Shown one piece after another: positions 55,847 to 64,000 of a stretch of DNA of 64,000 nucleotides. Below the pieces are notes generated by a model, which saw only the letters and a list, made by a program, of their open reading frames with translations, made no database searches and was not told where the DNA came from. Position 1 is the stretch's first letter. Every line of letters begins with the position of its first letter. The translations under genes and the position numbers were made by a program. The DNA is from UBA940 sp031547885 (GTDB taxonomy: Bacteria; Bacteroidota; Bacteroidia; Bacteroidales; Rikenellaceae), in contig JAVBRO010000017.1 in the NCBI GenBank assembly GCA_031547885.1, positions 11,692-75,691 of the forward strand, written 5' to 3'.

Positions 55847-57184
55847 ATGAAAAAGATTGCGCTGTTTGCTATACCTTTGATGGTATTCGTACTGACTGCA
55901 TTCTCCTGCAAAGAAGACCAACCACCTGAAACGCCTACCGATACTACTGTCCATGTGACAGGCGTGAGCCTCGACAAACCCGAACTGACACTTACGGTAG
56001 GTGATGTCGAAAATCTTATTTACACCATCGCTCCTGAAGATGCTTCCAATTCGGCTGTAACATGGAATAGCGACGACGTTGGTATCGCAACCGTAGACAA
56101 TGACGGTAAGGTCACAGCGATCGCCAAAGGCGAGACGGCCATCACGGCCACGACCGAAGACGGTTCCCATACTGCAACATGTGCTGTTACCGTCGAGTTA
56201 TCGCCACCTACGATCATATACGTGGCTGGATATTGTTTTGGAGCAGACAGGTTTGGCAAAGCATGTCTTTGGACAGACGGTGTAGCAGAACTTCTCGATA
56301 TTCCGGAGAGTTCTTATGCGTCTGCCGCACGCTCTGTTTGCGTTTCCGATGGTAAAGTCTATATAGCAGGGCAATATTATATTGGCAATCAGATGCCATG
56401 TTATTGGCTTGACGGTGTGCGCACCAATTTGGGCACTCCCATTTCGACGGGATACGGCGACGCACTTTCGATTACTGTTGTGGAAGGCTCTATCTACGTT
56501 TCAGGAGATTATTTGGACGATGGCAAAAAAATTCCATGCTATTGGAAAGACGGCACATGCATCACTTTGGATGCTCCCAATCCGCCTAAATACTCTGATG
56601 TTGCCGCTACTTCCCTAGTGGTTTCGGAGGGGGTGGTTCATATTGCGGGGTATTGTATGGACGGCAGTAAAAATACCGCTTGCCTGTGGGTGAACGGCGT
56701 CCGTAAAGATTTGGATATTCCCGATGTGGCAATTAATTCCTACGGTCGTTCACTCGCTGTTTCGAACGGGAAGGTCTATATAGTGGGAAATTATACAATC
56801 GGGGATAAGAGTATTGCCTGCCTATGGGTGGACAACACCCGCGTGGATCTGGTTGTTCCCGAAGGAACGACCGAATCCAACTGTTATTCGCTCGCTGTTT
56901 CGGATGGAAAGGTCTACTTGGCAGGATATTATATGATGAACAGCAAGAAGGCCGCCTGTCTGTGGATAGATGGCGAATGCAACGATATGAACGATTCAGG
57001 AGGGGCGGTATTCATGGATGACTCTTGCTCGGTCGTTGTTTTTAATGGCGAGGTCTATGCGGCGGGGAGCTATACTGGCGGCGTTTGCTTGTGGACCAAT
57101 GGCGAGAGTTCAATATTAGCCTTCCCTACCTGGGCGGCACGTGGTTATGTCACGTCTGTTGCCGCTGGAGTTGTAGAAAAATAG
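55847..57184 (+). CDS. Lipoprotein with Big_2 domain and seven propeller-like repeats
   Basis: 445 residues. Lipoprotein signal with Cys21 (LTAFSCKED). Residues about 38-120 are a bacterial Ig-like (Big_2) domain: VTGVSLDKPELTLTVGD ... AVTWNSDDVGIATVDNDGKVTAIAKGETAITAT. Residues about 127-440 hold seven repeats of 46-48 residues, each roughly hxGxY-x8-ACLWxDGxxxxLxxP-x8-SLxVSDGKVY; this predicts a seven-bladed beta-propeller. Base composition is clearly lower in GC than neighbouring genes, so it may have been acquired. Binding partner unknown; likely displayed on the outer membrane. Confidence 0.78.
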   Translation: MKKIALFAIPLMVFVLTAFSCKEDQPPETPTDTTVHVTGVSLDKPELTLTVGDVENLIYTIAPEDASNSAVTWNSDDVGIATVDNDGKVTAIAKGETAITATTEDGSHTATCAVTVELSPPTIIYVAGYCFGADRFGKACLWTDGVAELLDIPESSYASAARSVCVSDGKVYIAGQYYIGNQMPCYWLDGVRTNLGTPISTGYGDALSITVVEGSIYVSGDYLDDGKKIPCYWKDGTCITLDAPNPPKYSDVAATSLVVSEGVVHIAGYCMDGSKNTACLWVNGVRKDLDIPDVAINSYGRSLAVSNGKVYIVGNYTIGDKSIACLWVDNTRVDLVVPEGTTESNCYSLAVSDGKVYLAGYYMMNSKKAACLWIDGECNDMNDSGGAVFMDDSCSVVVFNGEVYAAGSYTGGVCLWTNGESSILAFPTWAARGYVTSVAAGVVEK

Positions 57185-57214
57185 CGGTTATACTGGCCGC
57201 TTCATATGCGGTCA

Positions 57215-57253
57215 AAACGAAAAAGGCACCCATTTAAAGGCGCCTTTTCGTTT
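57215..57253. terminator. Bidirectional terminator
   Basis: AAACGAAAAAGGCACC ... GGCGCCTTTTCGTTT hairpin between the convergent propeller lipoprotein and epimerase genes. Confidence 0.85.
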
Positions 57254-57911
57254 ATTTCTCTTTTTCAGCGAAGGCGATGATATCTTTTCCGCCGATTACT
57301 TTCTTTTCCGAACCGGTCCGCGCCAGGTAGATCATCGAGAGCGCCAGCTCTTCCATGGTGCAGTAGTCTTTGGGCACCATCGCGCGTCCCGCCTTATAGA
57401 ACCAGCCGACGTATTTGTACATCGCGAGGGCGTGTTTCTGTCCGGGGTAGGGTTTAATGAACGCCGGCCGCATACCATAGACCACGAGCGGCAGCTTCGC
57501 CAGGTCGTTCTCAGTTTTCCCCTTTATGCGCGACCACTGCATCATGCTCCGCTCGGTCACATCGGTCCCGGCTCCGGCCACGTAGCAGAACGTCATCCCG
57601 GGGTTTGCCTTTGCGAGCGTTCCTGCAAAACCGAGCGTCAGGGTGTAGGTCGTGGCGTAGTATTCATCCATGTCGGCTCCCATCGACGACATCCCGAGGC
57701 AGAAGAAGCAGGCGTCGTAACCCCTCACGCGCGCCTCTTCGGCCGCGATATCGCCCACATCGGGAACCACGATCTCTTCTAATTTCGGGTGGTCGATCCC
57801 GCACGGACGCCGTCCGATCACCAGTATTTTTTCGATCCCGGGCCTGTCGAGGCAGACCAGCGTTACGCCCTCGCCGACCATTCCGGTCGCGCCTGTTATT
57901 ATGACTTTCAT
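57252..57911 (-). CDS. NAD(P)-binding epimerase-like protein
   Basis: 219 residues. The Rossmann motif MKVIITGATGMVGEGVTLVCL is followed by FCLGMSSMGADMDEYYATTYT and MRPAFIKPYPGQKHA. Short atypical SDR of the NmrA/HTATIP2-like kind; the classical Tyr-x3-Lys is not obvious, so a binding or redox-sensing role is possible. Single gene with a TAACTTTG box 26 bp upstream. Confidence 0.78.
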   Translation of the reverse strand: MKVIITGATGMVGEGVTLVCLDRPGIEKILVIGRRPCGIDHPKLEEIVVPDVGDIAAEEARVRGYDACFFCLGMSSMGADMDEYYATTYTLTLGFAGTLAKANPGMTFCYVAGAGTDVTERSMMQWSRIKGKTENDLAKLPLVVYGMRPAFIKPYPGQKHALAMYKYVGWFYKAGRAMVPKDYCTMEELALSMIYLARTGSEKKVIGGKDIIAFAEKEK

Positions 57912-57936
57912 GGCTCTCCTTTTTTATTTCTCTTTC

Positions 57937-57944
57937 CAAAGTTA
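57937..57944 (-). promoter_or_regulatory. -7 box for epimerase-like gene
   Basis: TAACTTTG on the - strand, just downstream of the rny terminator. Confidence 0.55.
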
Positions 57945-57946
57945 AC

Positions 57947-57981
57947 AAAAAATCCCTTCCTTAGTATAAGGAAGGGATTTT
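57947..57981 (-). terminator. Terminator after rny
   Basis: AAAATCCCTTCCTTATACTAAGGAAGGGATTTTTTG on the - strand: a 13-bp stem with a T-run in the rny direction (written in two overlapping parts: stem AAATCCCTTCCTT/AAGGAAGGGATTT). Confidence 0.88.
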
Positions 57982-58016
57982 GTCAATGTGAAAATAAATA
58001 GGCGTGTCCTTTGCCG

Positions 58017-59558
58017 CTACTTGGCGTAAGCAACTGCTCGGGTCTCGCGTATCACCGTGATCTTCACCTGTCCGGGATAGGTCATCTCCTCCTGGATCTT
58101 CTTGGCGATGTCGTGAGACAGTTGGTCCGACTCGGCGTCGCTGAGTTTTTCGGCGCCGACTATCACGCGCAGTTCGCGTCCGGCCTGGATGGCGTAGGTC
58201 TTCATCACGCCGTCGTAGGCCATCGCGATATCCTCCATCTCCTTCAGACGCTTGATGTACGACTCCACGACTTCGCGTCTTGCACCGGGGCGCGCACCCG
58301 AAATGGCGTCGCAGACCTGCACTATGGGGGCGATGAGCGATGTCATCTCCATCTCGTCGTGGTGCGCGCCGATGGCGTTCACGATCTCGGGACGCTCCTT
58401 ATATTTCTCGGCCAGCTGCATGCCGATGATAGCATGCGGCAGTTCGGGCTGGTCGTCGGGGACCTTGCCGATGTCGTGTAGAAGCCCGGCGCGGCGTGCG
58501 GCTTTGGCGTTAAGCCCCAGTTCCGAAGCCATGGTCCCGCACAGGTTGGCGGTCTCGCGGGCGTGCTGCAGCAGGTTCTGGCCGTACGACGAACGGTATT
58601 TCATCTTGCCGATGAGGCGGATAAGCTCCGGGTGCAGGTTGTGGATCCCCATGTCGATGGTGGTGCGTTTGCCCACTTCGGCGATCTCCTCCTCGATCTG
58701 TTTCTCGACCTTGGTCACCACTTCCTCGATGCGTGCGGGGTGGATGCGGCCGTCGGTGACGAGCTGGTGCAGCGCCAGGCGCGCGATCTCGCGGCGGACA
58801 GGGTCGAATCCCGAAAGTATGATTGCTTCAGGGGTATCGTCGACGATTATTTCGACGCCGGTTGCGGCTTCCAGGGCGCGGATGTTGCGTCCCTCGCGGC
58901 CGATGATGCGTCCCTTTATCTCGTCGCTTTCGATGTTGAACACCGTCACGGAGTTTTCGATGGCGGTTTCGGTGGCGACCCTCTGGATGGTCTGCACCAC
59001 GATCTTCTTGGCCTCTTTGTTGGCCGTCATCTTGGCCTCCTCGATGGTTTCGCTAATGAAGGCCGACGCATCCGCCTGCGCTTCCGATTTCATGTTCTCC
59101 ACCAGGATATTCTTGGCATCCTCGGCGCTCATCCCGCCGATCTGTTCGAGGCGCGCGTTCTGTTCCTTGATGATGCCCGCCAGTTCGTCCTTCTTTTTGT
59201 CCAGCGACGACATCTGGTTGGAGAGCTGCTCTTTCAGTTTTTCCGCTTCGCGCTGCTTGTTTTCGAGGTTCTGCTGTTGCTGTACCAGATTGCCTTCTAT
59301 CTGTTTGGCCCGCTGTTCGCTCTGGGCGACCTTCTGGTTGCGTTCGTTGACCTGACGGTCGTGTTCGCTTTTGAGTTGGATAAATTTTTCCTTTGCCTGG
59401 AGGATCTTCTCCTTCTTGATCATTTCGGCCTCTGCCTCGGCTTCCTTTATAATGGCCTCGCGTTTCTTTTTCGAACCTCCGGCCGTGAGGAAGACCGCGA
59501 GTCCGCCGGACACCGCCGCCGCTGCGACCGCTATTCCGACTATTGCTAATATGCTCAT
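58017..59558 (-). CDS. rny: Ribonuclease Y
   Basis: 513 residues. One N-terminal membrane helix (SILAIVGIAVAAAAVSGGLAVFLT), a long coiled coil (about 30-200), a KH domain (DEIKGRIIGREGRNIRALEAATGVEIIVDDTPEAI) and an HD hydrolase domain (RAGLLHDIGK ... AIGAHHDE). Membrane-bound endoribonuclease that starts mRNA decay. It lies downstream of zapA and the 6S-like RNA on the same strand; this order is common in Bacteroidetes. Confidence 0.95.
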   Translation of the reverse strand: MSILAIVGIAVAAAAVSGGLAVFLTAGGSKKKREAIIKEAEAEAEMIKKEKILQAKEKFIQLKSEHDRQVNERNQKVAQSEQRAKQIEGNLVQQQQNLENKQREAEKLKEQLSNQMSSLDKKKDELAGIIKEQNARLEQIGGMSAEDAKNILVENMKSEAQADASAFISETIEEAKMTANKEAKKIVVQTIQRVATETAIENSVTVFNIESDEIKGRIIGREGRNIRALEAATGVEIIVDDTPEAIILSGFDPVRREIARLALHQLVTDGRIHPARIEEVVTKVEKQIEEEIAEVGKRTTIDMGIHNLHPELIRLIGKMKYRSSYGQNLLQHARETANLCGTMASELGLNAKAARRAGLLHDIGKVPDDQPELPHAIIGMQLAEKYKERPEIVNAIGAHHDEMEMTSLIAPIVQVCDAISGARPGARREVVESYIKRLKEMEDIAMAYDGVMKTYAIQAGRELRVIVGAEKLSDAESDQLSHDIAKKIQEEMTYPGQVKITVIRETRAVAYAK

Positions 59559-59631
59559 GTGTTGCGTAAAATTAAAAATTTATAATAGCGGGACTGATTC
59601 CGGCCCGTCCCTCCGGCCGTGTTTTTTCAAT

Positions 59632-59766
59632 TACGAATTAAAAATTACGAATGATTTTCGTTGTTAAATCATTTAACACGGCCGCCAGGCCGTGTATGAT
59701 TCGTAATTCGTAATTTGAAATTCGTAATTGTTTTTTATGGACGCATCATGGCGTCCATAAAAAAAC
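59632..59766. repeat. Inverted AATTCGT arrays and hairpins upstream of rny
   Basis: CAATTACGAATT (about 59630) is mirrored by AATTCGTAATTG (59720), enclosing ACACGGCC-GCCA-GGCCGTGT. A second perfect hairpin, TTTTTTATGGACGC/GGCGTCCATAAAAAA, follows (59731-59764) and can terminate transcripts reading from either side. Confidence 0.8.
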
Positions 59767-60010
59767 CCGCCGATTCCTTTTCTTGTTTGACGAATCTCCG
59801 AAACGTCATGTCTGGAGCCTCCAAATCCGCCGCAAACGTCCAACGGCACCGCGGGGGTGCACCTGCGAAAGGCAGGTTAAGGCCTGTTTTTGTCGGTTCG
59901 CGTTAACTCCAATGTAATAAGTGTTGAGTTTCGCAAAGCTTAAGGAATCTATGCGGGTAATATTCCGTTACAGTATTTTTAAGAACCTGTGCCCTTTTTC
60001 AGGCGGGCAG
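59766..60010 (-). ncRNA. ssrS: Candidate 6S RNA
   Basis: A gene-free stretch of about 245 bp between zapA and rny, the place where 6S RNA lies in many Bacteroidetes. On the - strand the ends CCCGCC (60001-60008) and GGCGGG (59766-59772) pair to form a closing stem, and a T-run follows the 3' side. Internal pairs such as GATTCC/GGAATC are compatible with a long irregular rod. I cannot fold it fully here; identity rests mainly on position. Confidence 0.55.
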
Positions 60011-60086
60011 CCTTCAGTTTTCTTCTATACAAATAACCTGCCGCTTTCTATCCATGCCCATACAATAAACGTACCGGGCGGCCTCT

Positions 60087-60377
60087 TTATTTCCCCTCAG
60101 AATATATATATTCTTCGAGTTGGCGGTCGATTTCGGCCAGCCGGTCCACCTCTTCTCCGAGGCTGCGGCTGGTGTTGAGGCGGACGTTCTCCATGGCCAG
60201 CGTCAGCGCCGCCAGCGCCAGCTGGTCTTTCGGCAGCAGCGACGGATGCGCATTCTCGGCGAACAGTTTGTTCACTTCGCGCTCCGCACGGCGGTATACC
60301 TCCTCTTCCGAACTCTCGATGTCGGGGAACGGGTATGTCGCCCCGGCTATCTTGAGTGTTATCGACAGTTTTGCCAT
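60087..60377 (-). CDS. zapA: Cell division protein ZapA
   Basis: 96 residues from MAKLSITLKIAGATYPFPDI. Short N-terminal beta part followed by a long helix (EEEVYRRAEREVNKLFAEN ... LALAALTLAMENVRLNTSRSLGEEVDRLAEIDRQLEEYI) typical of ZapA, which bundles FtsZ filaments at the division ring. Adjacent to a small coiled-coil gene upstream and rny downstream. Confidence 0.88.
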   Translation of the reverse strand: MAKLSITLKIAGATYPFPDIESSEEEVYRRAEREVNKLFAENAHPSLLPKDQLALAALTLAMENVRLNTSRSLGEEVDRLAEIDRQLEEYIYSEGK

Positions 60378-60383
60378 CAAAAA

Positions 60384-60455
60384 CGAATTATGAATTATGA
60401 GTTATGAATTATGAATTAGCCTGTATCGTAATTCGTAATTCGTAATTCATAATTC
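60384..60455. repeat. AATTATGA/AATTCGT array
   Basis: Repeated GAATTATGA units then AATTCGT units fill the gap between the coiled-coil gene and zapA. Confidence 0.8.
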
Positions 60456-60764
60456 TCATTGTGTTCCTCTGTTCACCAAAGCTATGCACTTGTCTACCTC
60501 CCGCATAAGACGGTTGACGCGCGCACGGGCCGCTTTGGTACTTTTGCTGTCCGCCGTTTCGCCGGAAAAACCCTCGCGCAGCTCCGCCACGGCCAGGCGG
60601 CGTTCGAGTTCCGCGATCTTTGCCGCGAGCAGCCGGTTGTCGATGCGGAGTTTGTCGCGGGATGACGACAGTCTTTCACGTTCGTCCCTCAGCCTGCGGT
60701 TCTCAGCTATCAGGCGTGCGACTTTCCTTTCAATACTATCTATTAAAACGGACCCCTTCGACAT
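60456..60764 (-). CDS. Small coiled-coil protein next to zapA
   Basis: 102 residues, almost entirely helical: IERKVARLIAENRRLRDERERLSSSRDKLRIDNRLLAAKIAELERRLAVAEL has clear heptads, followed by a basic C-terminal helix. It occupies the place of a ZapB-like partner in Bacteroidetes zapA loci. A role in the division ring is inferred from context only. Confidence 0.75.
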   Translation of the reverse strand: MSKGSVLIDSIERKVARLIAENRRLRDERERLSSSRDKLRIDNRLLAAKIAELERRLAVAELREGFSGETADSKSTKAARARVNRLMREVDKCIALVNRGTQ

Positions 60765-60810
60765 GGTTTGGCGTTAAGCGAAAAAACGGTTACACTCACA
60801 AAGGTAAGAA

Positions 60811-60846
60811 AAATAATTACGAATTACGAATTACGAATTACGAATT
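60811..60846. repeat. TTACGAA array at rimO 3' end
   Basis: Four AATTACG units; on the - strand they provide the last residues (RNS) and stop of rimO. Confidence 0.8.
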
Positions 60847-62129
60847 TCCCCAATGAGGTCGTAATCCGATGCGTCGGTTATCCTGACGGTATGGAAAGTC
60901 CCGGGGGTCAGTTCTTTGTCCGAGGCTATGAGAATTTCGGTATCGACCTCGGGCGAATCGTACTGCGAACGGCACACCCATAAGTCCCCTTCATGGCGGT
61001 CGGCGATCACTTTCTCGACCTGCCCAATGCGTTTCTGGTTGTTCGCCGCCGATATCTCCGCCTGCAGTTCCATCAGGCGGTCTACCCGCTCCTGTTTCAC
61101 CTCTTCCGGAACGTCGTCCGCAAGTTTTTCGGCCGAGTACGTGCCCTCTTCCTCGGAATAGGGGAAGACGCCGAGCCTCTCGAAACGGGCCTCGCGCACG
61201 AAATCGAGAAGTTCTTCGAAATCCTGCTCCGTTTCGCCCGGATAACCCGTGAGCAGAGTTGTGCGGATGGCCACTCCTGGGATTTCGGCGCGCAGTTTCG
61301 ATATCAGTTCGCGTGTGCCGTTGCTGCCCAGGCCGCGTTTCATCGACCTCAGCTGGCTGTCGGAGATGTGCTGCAGCGGGATGTCGATGTATTTGCATAT
61401 CTTGGGTTCTTCACGCATGGCGTCGATCACGTCCTGCGGGAAACCGGCGGGGTAGGCGTAATGCAGCCGGATCCATTCGATGCCGTCGATCCGGGCCAGA
61501 CGGCGCAGAAGTTCAGCCAAACGCCGTTCTCCGTAAAGGTCGAGGCCGTAATATGTCGTATCCTGCGCTATCACTATCAACTCGCGCACCCCTTTCTCCG
61601 CAAGCTTTTCCGCCTCGGCGACCAACTCTTCCATCGGGACCGAGACGTGGTTGCCGCGGATCAGGGGAATGGCGCAGAAGCCGCACCGGCGGTCGCACCC
61701 TTCCGAAATTTTCAGGTAGGCGTAGTGGGGCGGGGTGGAGATGATTCGTTCGGTCGCGAGTTCCGGCCCCTGCGGCGCGAAGAGTTCGGCCAGTATATCG
61801 CTGAAGTCGCGCACTCCGAAATATTTATCTACCTCGGGGATTTCGCCGCGCAGGGCGTCGGCATACCGTTCGCTCAGGCAGCCGATGACGTAGAGGCGCT
61901 CTATCTCGCCCCGCTCGCGGGCCTGTGCAAAGCCGAGGATCGTGTCTATGGATTCCTCCTTCGCGTCGCCTATGAAGCCGCAGGTGTTGATGACGACGAT
62001 CTTTGCATCGGTCGAGTTGCTGTCGAATACCAACCCGTATCCCGCCTTTGCGAACCTTGCCGCCAGATGCTCGGAATCGACCAGATTCTTCGAACAGCCC
62101 AGTGTCACTATGTTAATAGTTTTTTTCAA
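60831..62129 (-). CDS. rimO: Ribosomal protein S12 methylthiotransferase
   Basis: 432 residues from a TTG at 62129 (KKTINIVTLGCSKNLVDSEHL); no ATG precedes it in frame before non-homologous sequence. MTTase N-domain Cys residues in GCSKN, NTCGFI and GCLSER; radical SAM CDRRCGFCAIP; C-terminal TRAM domain. Adds a methylthio group to Asp of S12. In Bacteroidetes rimO often follows ftsY; here two uncharacterised genes and a family A repeat lie between them. Confidence 0.93.
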   Translation of the reverse strand: MKKTINIVTLGCSKNLVDSEHLAARFAKAGYGLVFDSNSTDAKIVVINTCGFIGDAKEESIDTILGFAQARERGEIERLYVIGCLSERYADALRGEIPEVDKYFGVRDFSDILAELFAPQGPELATERIISTPPHYAYLKISEGCDRRCGFCAIPLIRGNHVSVPMEELVAEAEKLAEKGVRELIVIAQDTTYYGLDLYGERRLAELLRRLARIDGIEWIRLHYAYPAGFPQDVIDAMREEPKICKYIDIPLQHISDSQLRSMKRGLGSNGTRELISKLRAEIPGVAIRTTLLTGYPGETEQDFEELLDFVREARFERLGVFPYSEEEGTYSAEKLADDVPEEVKQERVDRLMELQAEISAANNQKRIGQVEKVIADRHEGDLWVCRSQYDSPEVDTEILIASDKELTPGTFHTVRITDASDYDLIGEIRNS

Positions 62130-62174
62130 AATAGTATGTTGTGTAATTTTAATGCAAGCGTCAGCTTGTGCGCA

Positions 62175-62342
62175 ATCCCCACTTTTCAAAAATCGTTAAA
62201 CATAGGCGCAGACTAAAATGGGAATCAACCATGTGCGATAGCTCCGCGTTAGCTCAAGGTTGTACCATTTTAGGCAAGCCGGAGTAGATTTTTGGAAGGT
62301 GGGCCGGCTTTTGCTCCACTTTTGCCGGCCAAAAGTGGAAAA
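62175..62342 (+). repeat. Three-stem palindromic element (family A), copy 3
   Basis: Outer stem 62178-62194 (CCCACTTTTCAAAAATC) with 62287-62303 (GATTTTTGGAAGGTGGG); inner stem CTAAAATGG/CCATTTTAG; 3' hairpin CCACTTTTG-CCGG-CCAAAAGTGG at 62316-62338. Both stems differ from copies 1 and 2 by paired changes. Confidence 0.88.
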
Positions 62343-62349
62343 GAAAAAA

Positions 62350-63015
62350 TTATTTTTCAGTTGTAATGGCAGTGTTATTGAAAAATACCGTGTCGCGGGG
62401 GAATTTCGCCGAGGGCGTCACTTCGAGCATATCGTACCGCCCGTCGACCAGATACCTCTCTTTTATCTCCACCTCGAGCTCCACCATGCAGTAGATATAC
62501 ATATCGCCGTCCAGCACTATCCTGAAGGCCGTTTCGGGCGATCGTCCGTCGCCGCTCCCCGCAATGGCGACCGTGACGTTGTTGTAGCGAGTCTTCAGCG
62601 AATTCCGTATCTCCCACGACTTTTTCGTCCCGGTGGCGGCCGCAAGGGTCCAGTAAAGGGCGGTCAGGTTGATAGGATTCCGGCTCAACACCATGTTCCC
62701 GAAATCATACACCCTTTCCAGGTCGCCCTTGAGGATGTTTTCCTGCATTTTCAGCTCGGCGTCGGCCGGCTCGGGCGAAAAATACGCCTGCCGCGCAAAT
62801 CCGTAATATGCAATGACGCATTCGCGGCGGGTGAGGCGTTCCTGCCCCAGGGCGAACTTGTCGATCACCTTGCGGTATTCGGCGGGATTGCCGACGATGG
62901 TGTCGAATCCCGGCACGCCGTAATTATCCACCGCAGCCGGCGTTCCGACCGCCACCTGCGCGAGTGCCGGAACGCACAGCAGAACAGTGGAAACGTATAT
63001 GAAAAAACGTTTCAT
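62350..63015 (-). CDS. Secreted DUF4919-like protein
   Basis: 221 residues. Signal peptide (MKRFFIYVSTVLLCVPALA-Q). Helical repeat-like middle with EYRKVIDKFALGQERLTRRECVIAYYGFARQ, then a beta-rich end with GKSPETAF-like GDGRSPETAFRIVLDGDMYIYCMV. It matches the DUF4919 family of secreted Bacteroidetes proteins, function unknown. The N-terminal mature segment VAVGTPAAVDN may derive from a degenerate family C repeat. It overlaps the upstream DUF1835 gene by 4 bp. Confidence 0.75.
   Translation of the reverse strand: MKRFFIYVSTVLLCVPALAQVAVGTPAAVDNYGVPGFDTIVGNPAEYRKVIDKFALGQERLTRRECVIAYYGFARQAYFSPEPADAELKMQENILKGDLERVYDFGNMVLSRNPINLTALYWTLAAATGTKKSWEIRNSLKTRYNNVTVAIAGSGDGRSPETAFRIVLDGDMYIYCMVELEVEIKERYLVDGRYDMLEVTPSAKFPRDTVFFNNTAITTEK
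62931..62950 (-). repeat. Degenerate family C core in DUF4919-like gene
   Basis: GGTCGGAACGCCGGCTGCGG on the - strand; two mismatches to the family C core. Read as V-G-T-P-A-A, the same frame as in the XRE gene. Confidence 0.45.
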
Positions 63016-63830
63016 ACTTCAGCACCGGGCAATCTCACCTCATACTCCCTTGCCATACCCAGCGTCCCGCGGGCTTCCAGTTTTCTGCTTGCGACAAGTT
63101 GTTTCAGCCGCCAATTGAGGTAACCGTCGCCGATATTGAAATATGTATCTGCCAAAGTGCGGCCTATAACCCTTGCCGCTTTCTGGAATTCATCGGTGCA
63201 GTACGATTCTAAAACCGGATCGAAATACGCTTCGCTTTTTTCGGCAATGTGTCCATGCTCGTCTATTATCCTCAGGGTGGCATCGGACGAAAGGGACTCT
63301 CCCCACAGTTTTTTCCATTCGGACAGTTGCCTGTCTGTCACACGCTTGAAACTTTTGAAGATATCTCTTACCTGTTCAGGAGCGGTGACGGAGAGCGTTG
63401 CAGGGTATATGGTTTCCCCGCATATGTTCTTAACCGGAACGTTGGGGAAATCCGGCACCAATATCTCGGCGCCGGTTTCGGGAAGATGGCAGACAAGCCT
63501 CGCAGTACTCAGGATTTCGGACGCCCGGACTCCCGTCCACAGGAATATTTTGCCGTTCTTTTCAGGCTCGTCGGCAAGCATCCGGATTTTATCGATGTCG
63601 CCTGACACGGGTGGCTCGTAGGGCCAGTCGTCCATTTCGTATAATTTAGACAGCCACTTTTCCCTCTCTTCGACCCGGTGCTCTCCGGCGTCTACATCGC
63701 ACAACGGACCGATGTTCAGCATATCGTCCATGCATATCAGCCGTATGCCGTCCAGGTCGAATTCGCCGCTATGGGCTAATGTGCCCCTGGCCGACCTTCC
63801 GAAAACTATATGTGTATCTTTCGGCTTCAT
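63012..63830 (-). CDS. DUF1835-like protein
   Basis: 272 residues. The N-terminal THIVFGRSARGTLAHSG followed by RLICMDDMLNIGPLCDVD is typical of DUF1835, usually with a C-terminal DUF3658 region (here about 190-265: VLESYCTDEFQKAARVIGRTL). The TIR/Toll-like-Rossmann appearance of DUF1835 is known, but function is not. It lies 12 bp after ftsY and overlaps the DUF4919-like gene, so all are probably co-transcribed. Confidence 0.75.
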   Translation of the reverse strand: MKPKDTHIVFGRSARGTLAHSGEFDLDGIRLICMDDMLNIGPLCDVDAGEHRVEEREKWLSKLYEMDDWPYEPPVSGDIDKIRMLADEPEKNGKIFLWTGVRASEILSTARLVCHLPETGAEILVPDFPNVPVKNICGETIYPATLSVTAPEQVRDIFKSFKRVTDRQLSEWKKLWGESLSSDATLRIIDEHGHIAEKSEAYFDPVLESYCTDEFQKAARVIGRTLADTYFNIGDGYLNWRLKQLVASRKLEARGTLGMAREYEVRLPGAEV

Positions 63831-63842
63831 CTCTTTTTGCAG

Positions 63843-64000
<158 letters not shown>

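Overview
The window looks like the chromosome of a gut Bacteroidales species, most likely an Alistipes-like member of the Rikenellaceae. This rests on moderately high GC, a single -7 box of the Bacteroidetes type (TAnnTTTG) before many genes, BACON-domain and Cthe_2159-type lipoproteins, an S46 dipeptidyl peptidase, a GT3-type glycogen synthase, and a cysC-cysD-cysN-sulfotransferase cluster like the one in Bacteroides. No transposase, phage module, CRISPR array or rRNA was seen. The window cuts rlmD on the left and ftsY on the right.

Layout. 1-8.6 kb: rlmD (partial), then a + strand run of metallo-hydrolase, FkbM methyltransferase, trmD, lpxB, FAH-family hydrolase, a small membrane protein, maf and a DPP11-type S46 peptidase. 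8.6-14.5 kb: nadB, xerD, an NAD-dependent epimerase, the SRP RNA gene, mltG and a Fur/PerR-family regulator. 14.5-23.7 kb: a glycogen operon on the - strand, with a 1416-residue fusion of GT3 glycogen synthase and GT35 phosphorylase, a debranching enzyme, a glycosyltransferase and a GH57 enzyme. 24-37 kb: hemW, a BACON lipoprotein, pckA, three tandem paralogous membrane proteins with an XRE regulator, an acyltransferase, a beta-helix lipoprotein, an aldo/keto reductase, and a hemerythrin protein overlapping a LuxR-type regulator that has no phospho-acceptor Asp. 37-42 kb: glpR, glycerol-3-phosphate dehydrogenase, glpT and a TetR regulator. 42-51.4 kb, all on the - strand: cysC, cysD, cysN, sulfotransferase, a phosphate-selective-type porin, pstS, pstC, pstA, pstB. 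51.7-64 kb: a membrane-anchored AraC regulator, two acyltransferase-like genes, tRNA-Ser(GCT), mscL, a predicted seven-bladed propeller lipoprotein, an epimerase, rny, a candidate 6S RNA, zapA with a coiled-coil partner, rimO, two uncharacterised genes and ftsY.

How the genes work together. The glycogen block can build glucan from UDP-glucose and degrade it with phosphorylase, debranching enzyme and GH57. The glp block takes up and oxidises glycerol-3-phosphate under a divergent DeoR repressor. CysD/CysN/CysC make PAPS, and the adjacent sulfotransferase, resembling the Bacteroides gene reported to sulfonate steroids, can use it. No sulfate-reduction genes lie nearby.

The most unusual feature is the load of small dispersed repeats. 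(1) A GC-rich element with core CGGAACGCCGACGGC occurs about seven times, always in the same orientation relative to the host gene. It is read in frame inside rlmD, lpxB and hemW, and has replaced the C-terminus of the XRE regulator. (2) A roughly 170-bp element with three copies shows compensatory base changes in its stems. (3) A GTCATTCCGAG...CGGGATGAC inverted-repeat element has five copies. (4) Arrays of AATTCGT-like and GAAAGATGAAAAAT-like short repeats supply the last codons and stops of several genes. I consider (1) and (2), plus the hemerythrin/pseudo-receiver pair, the best candidates for something not yet described.
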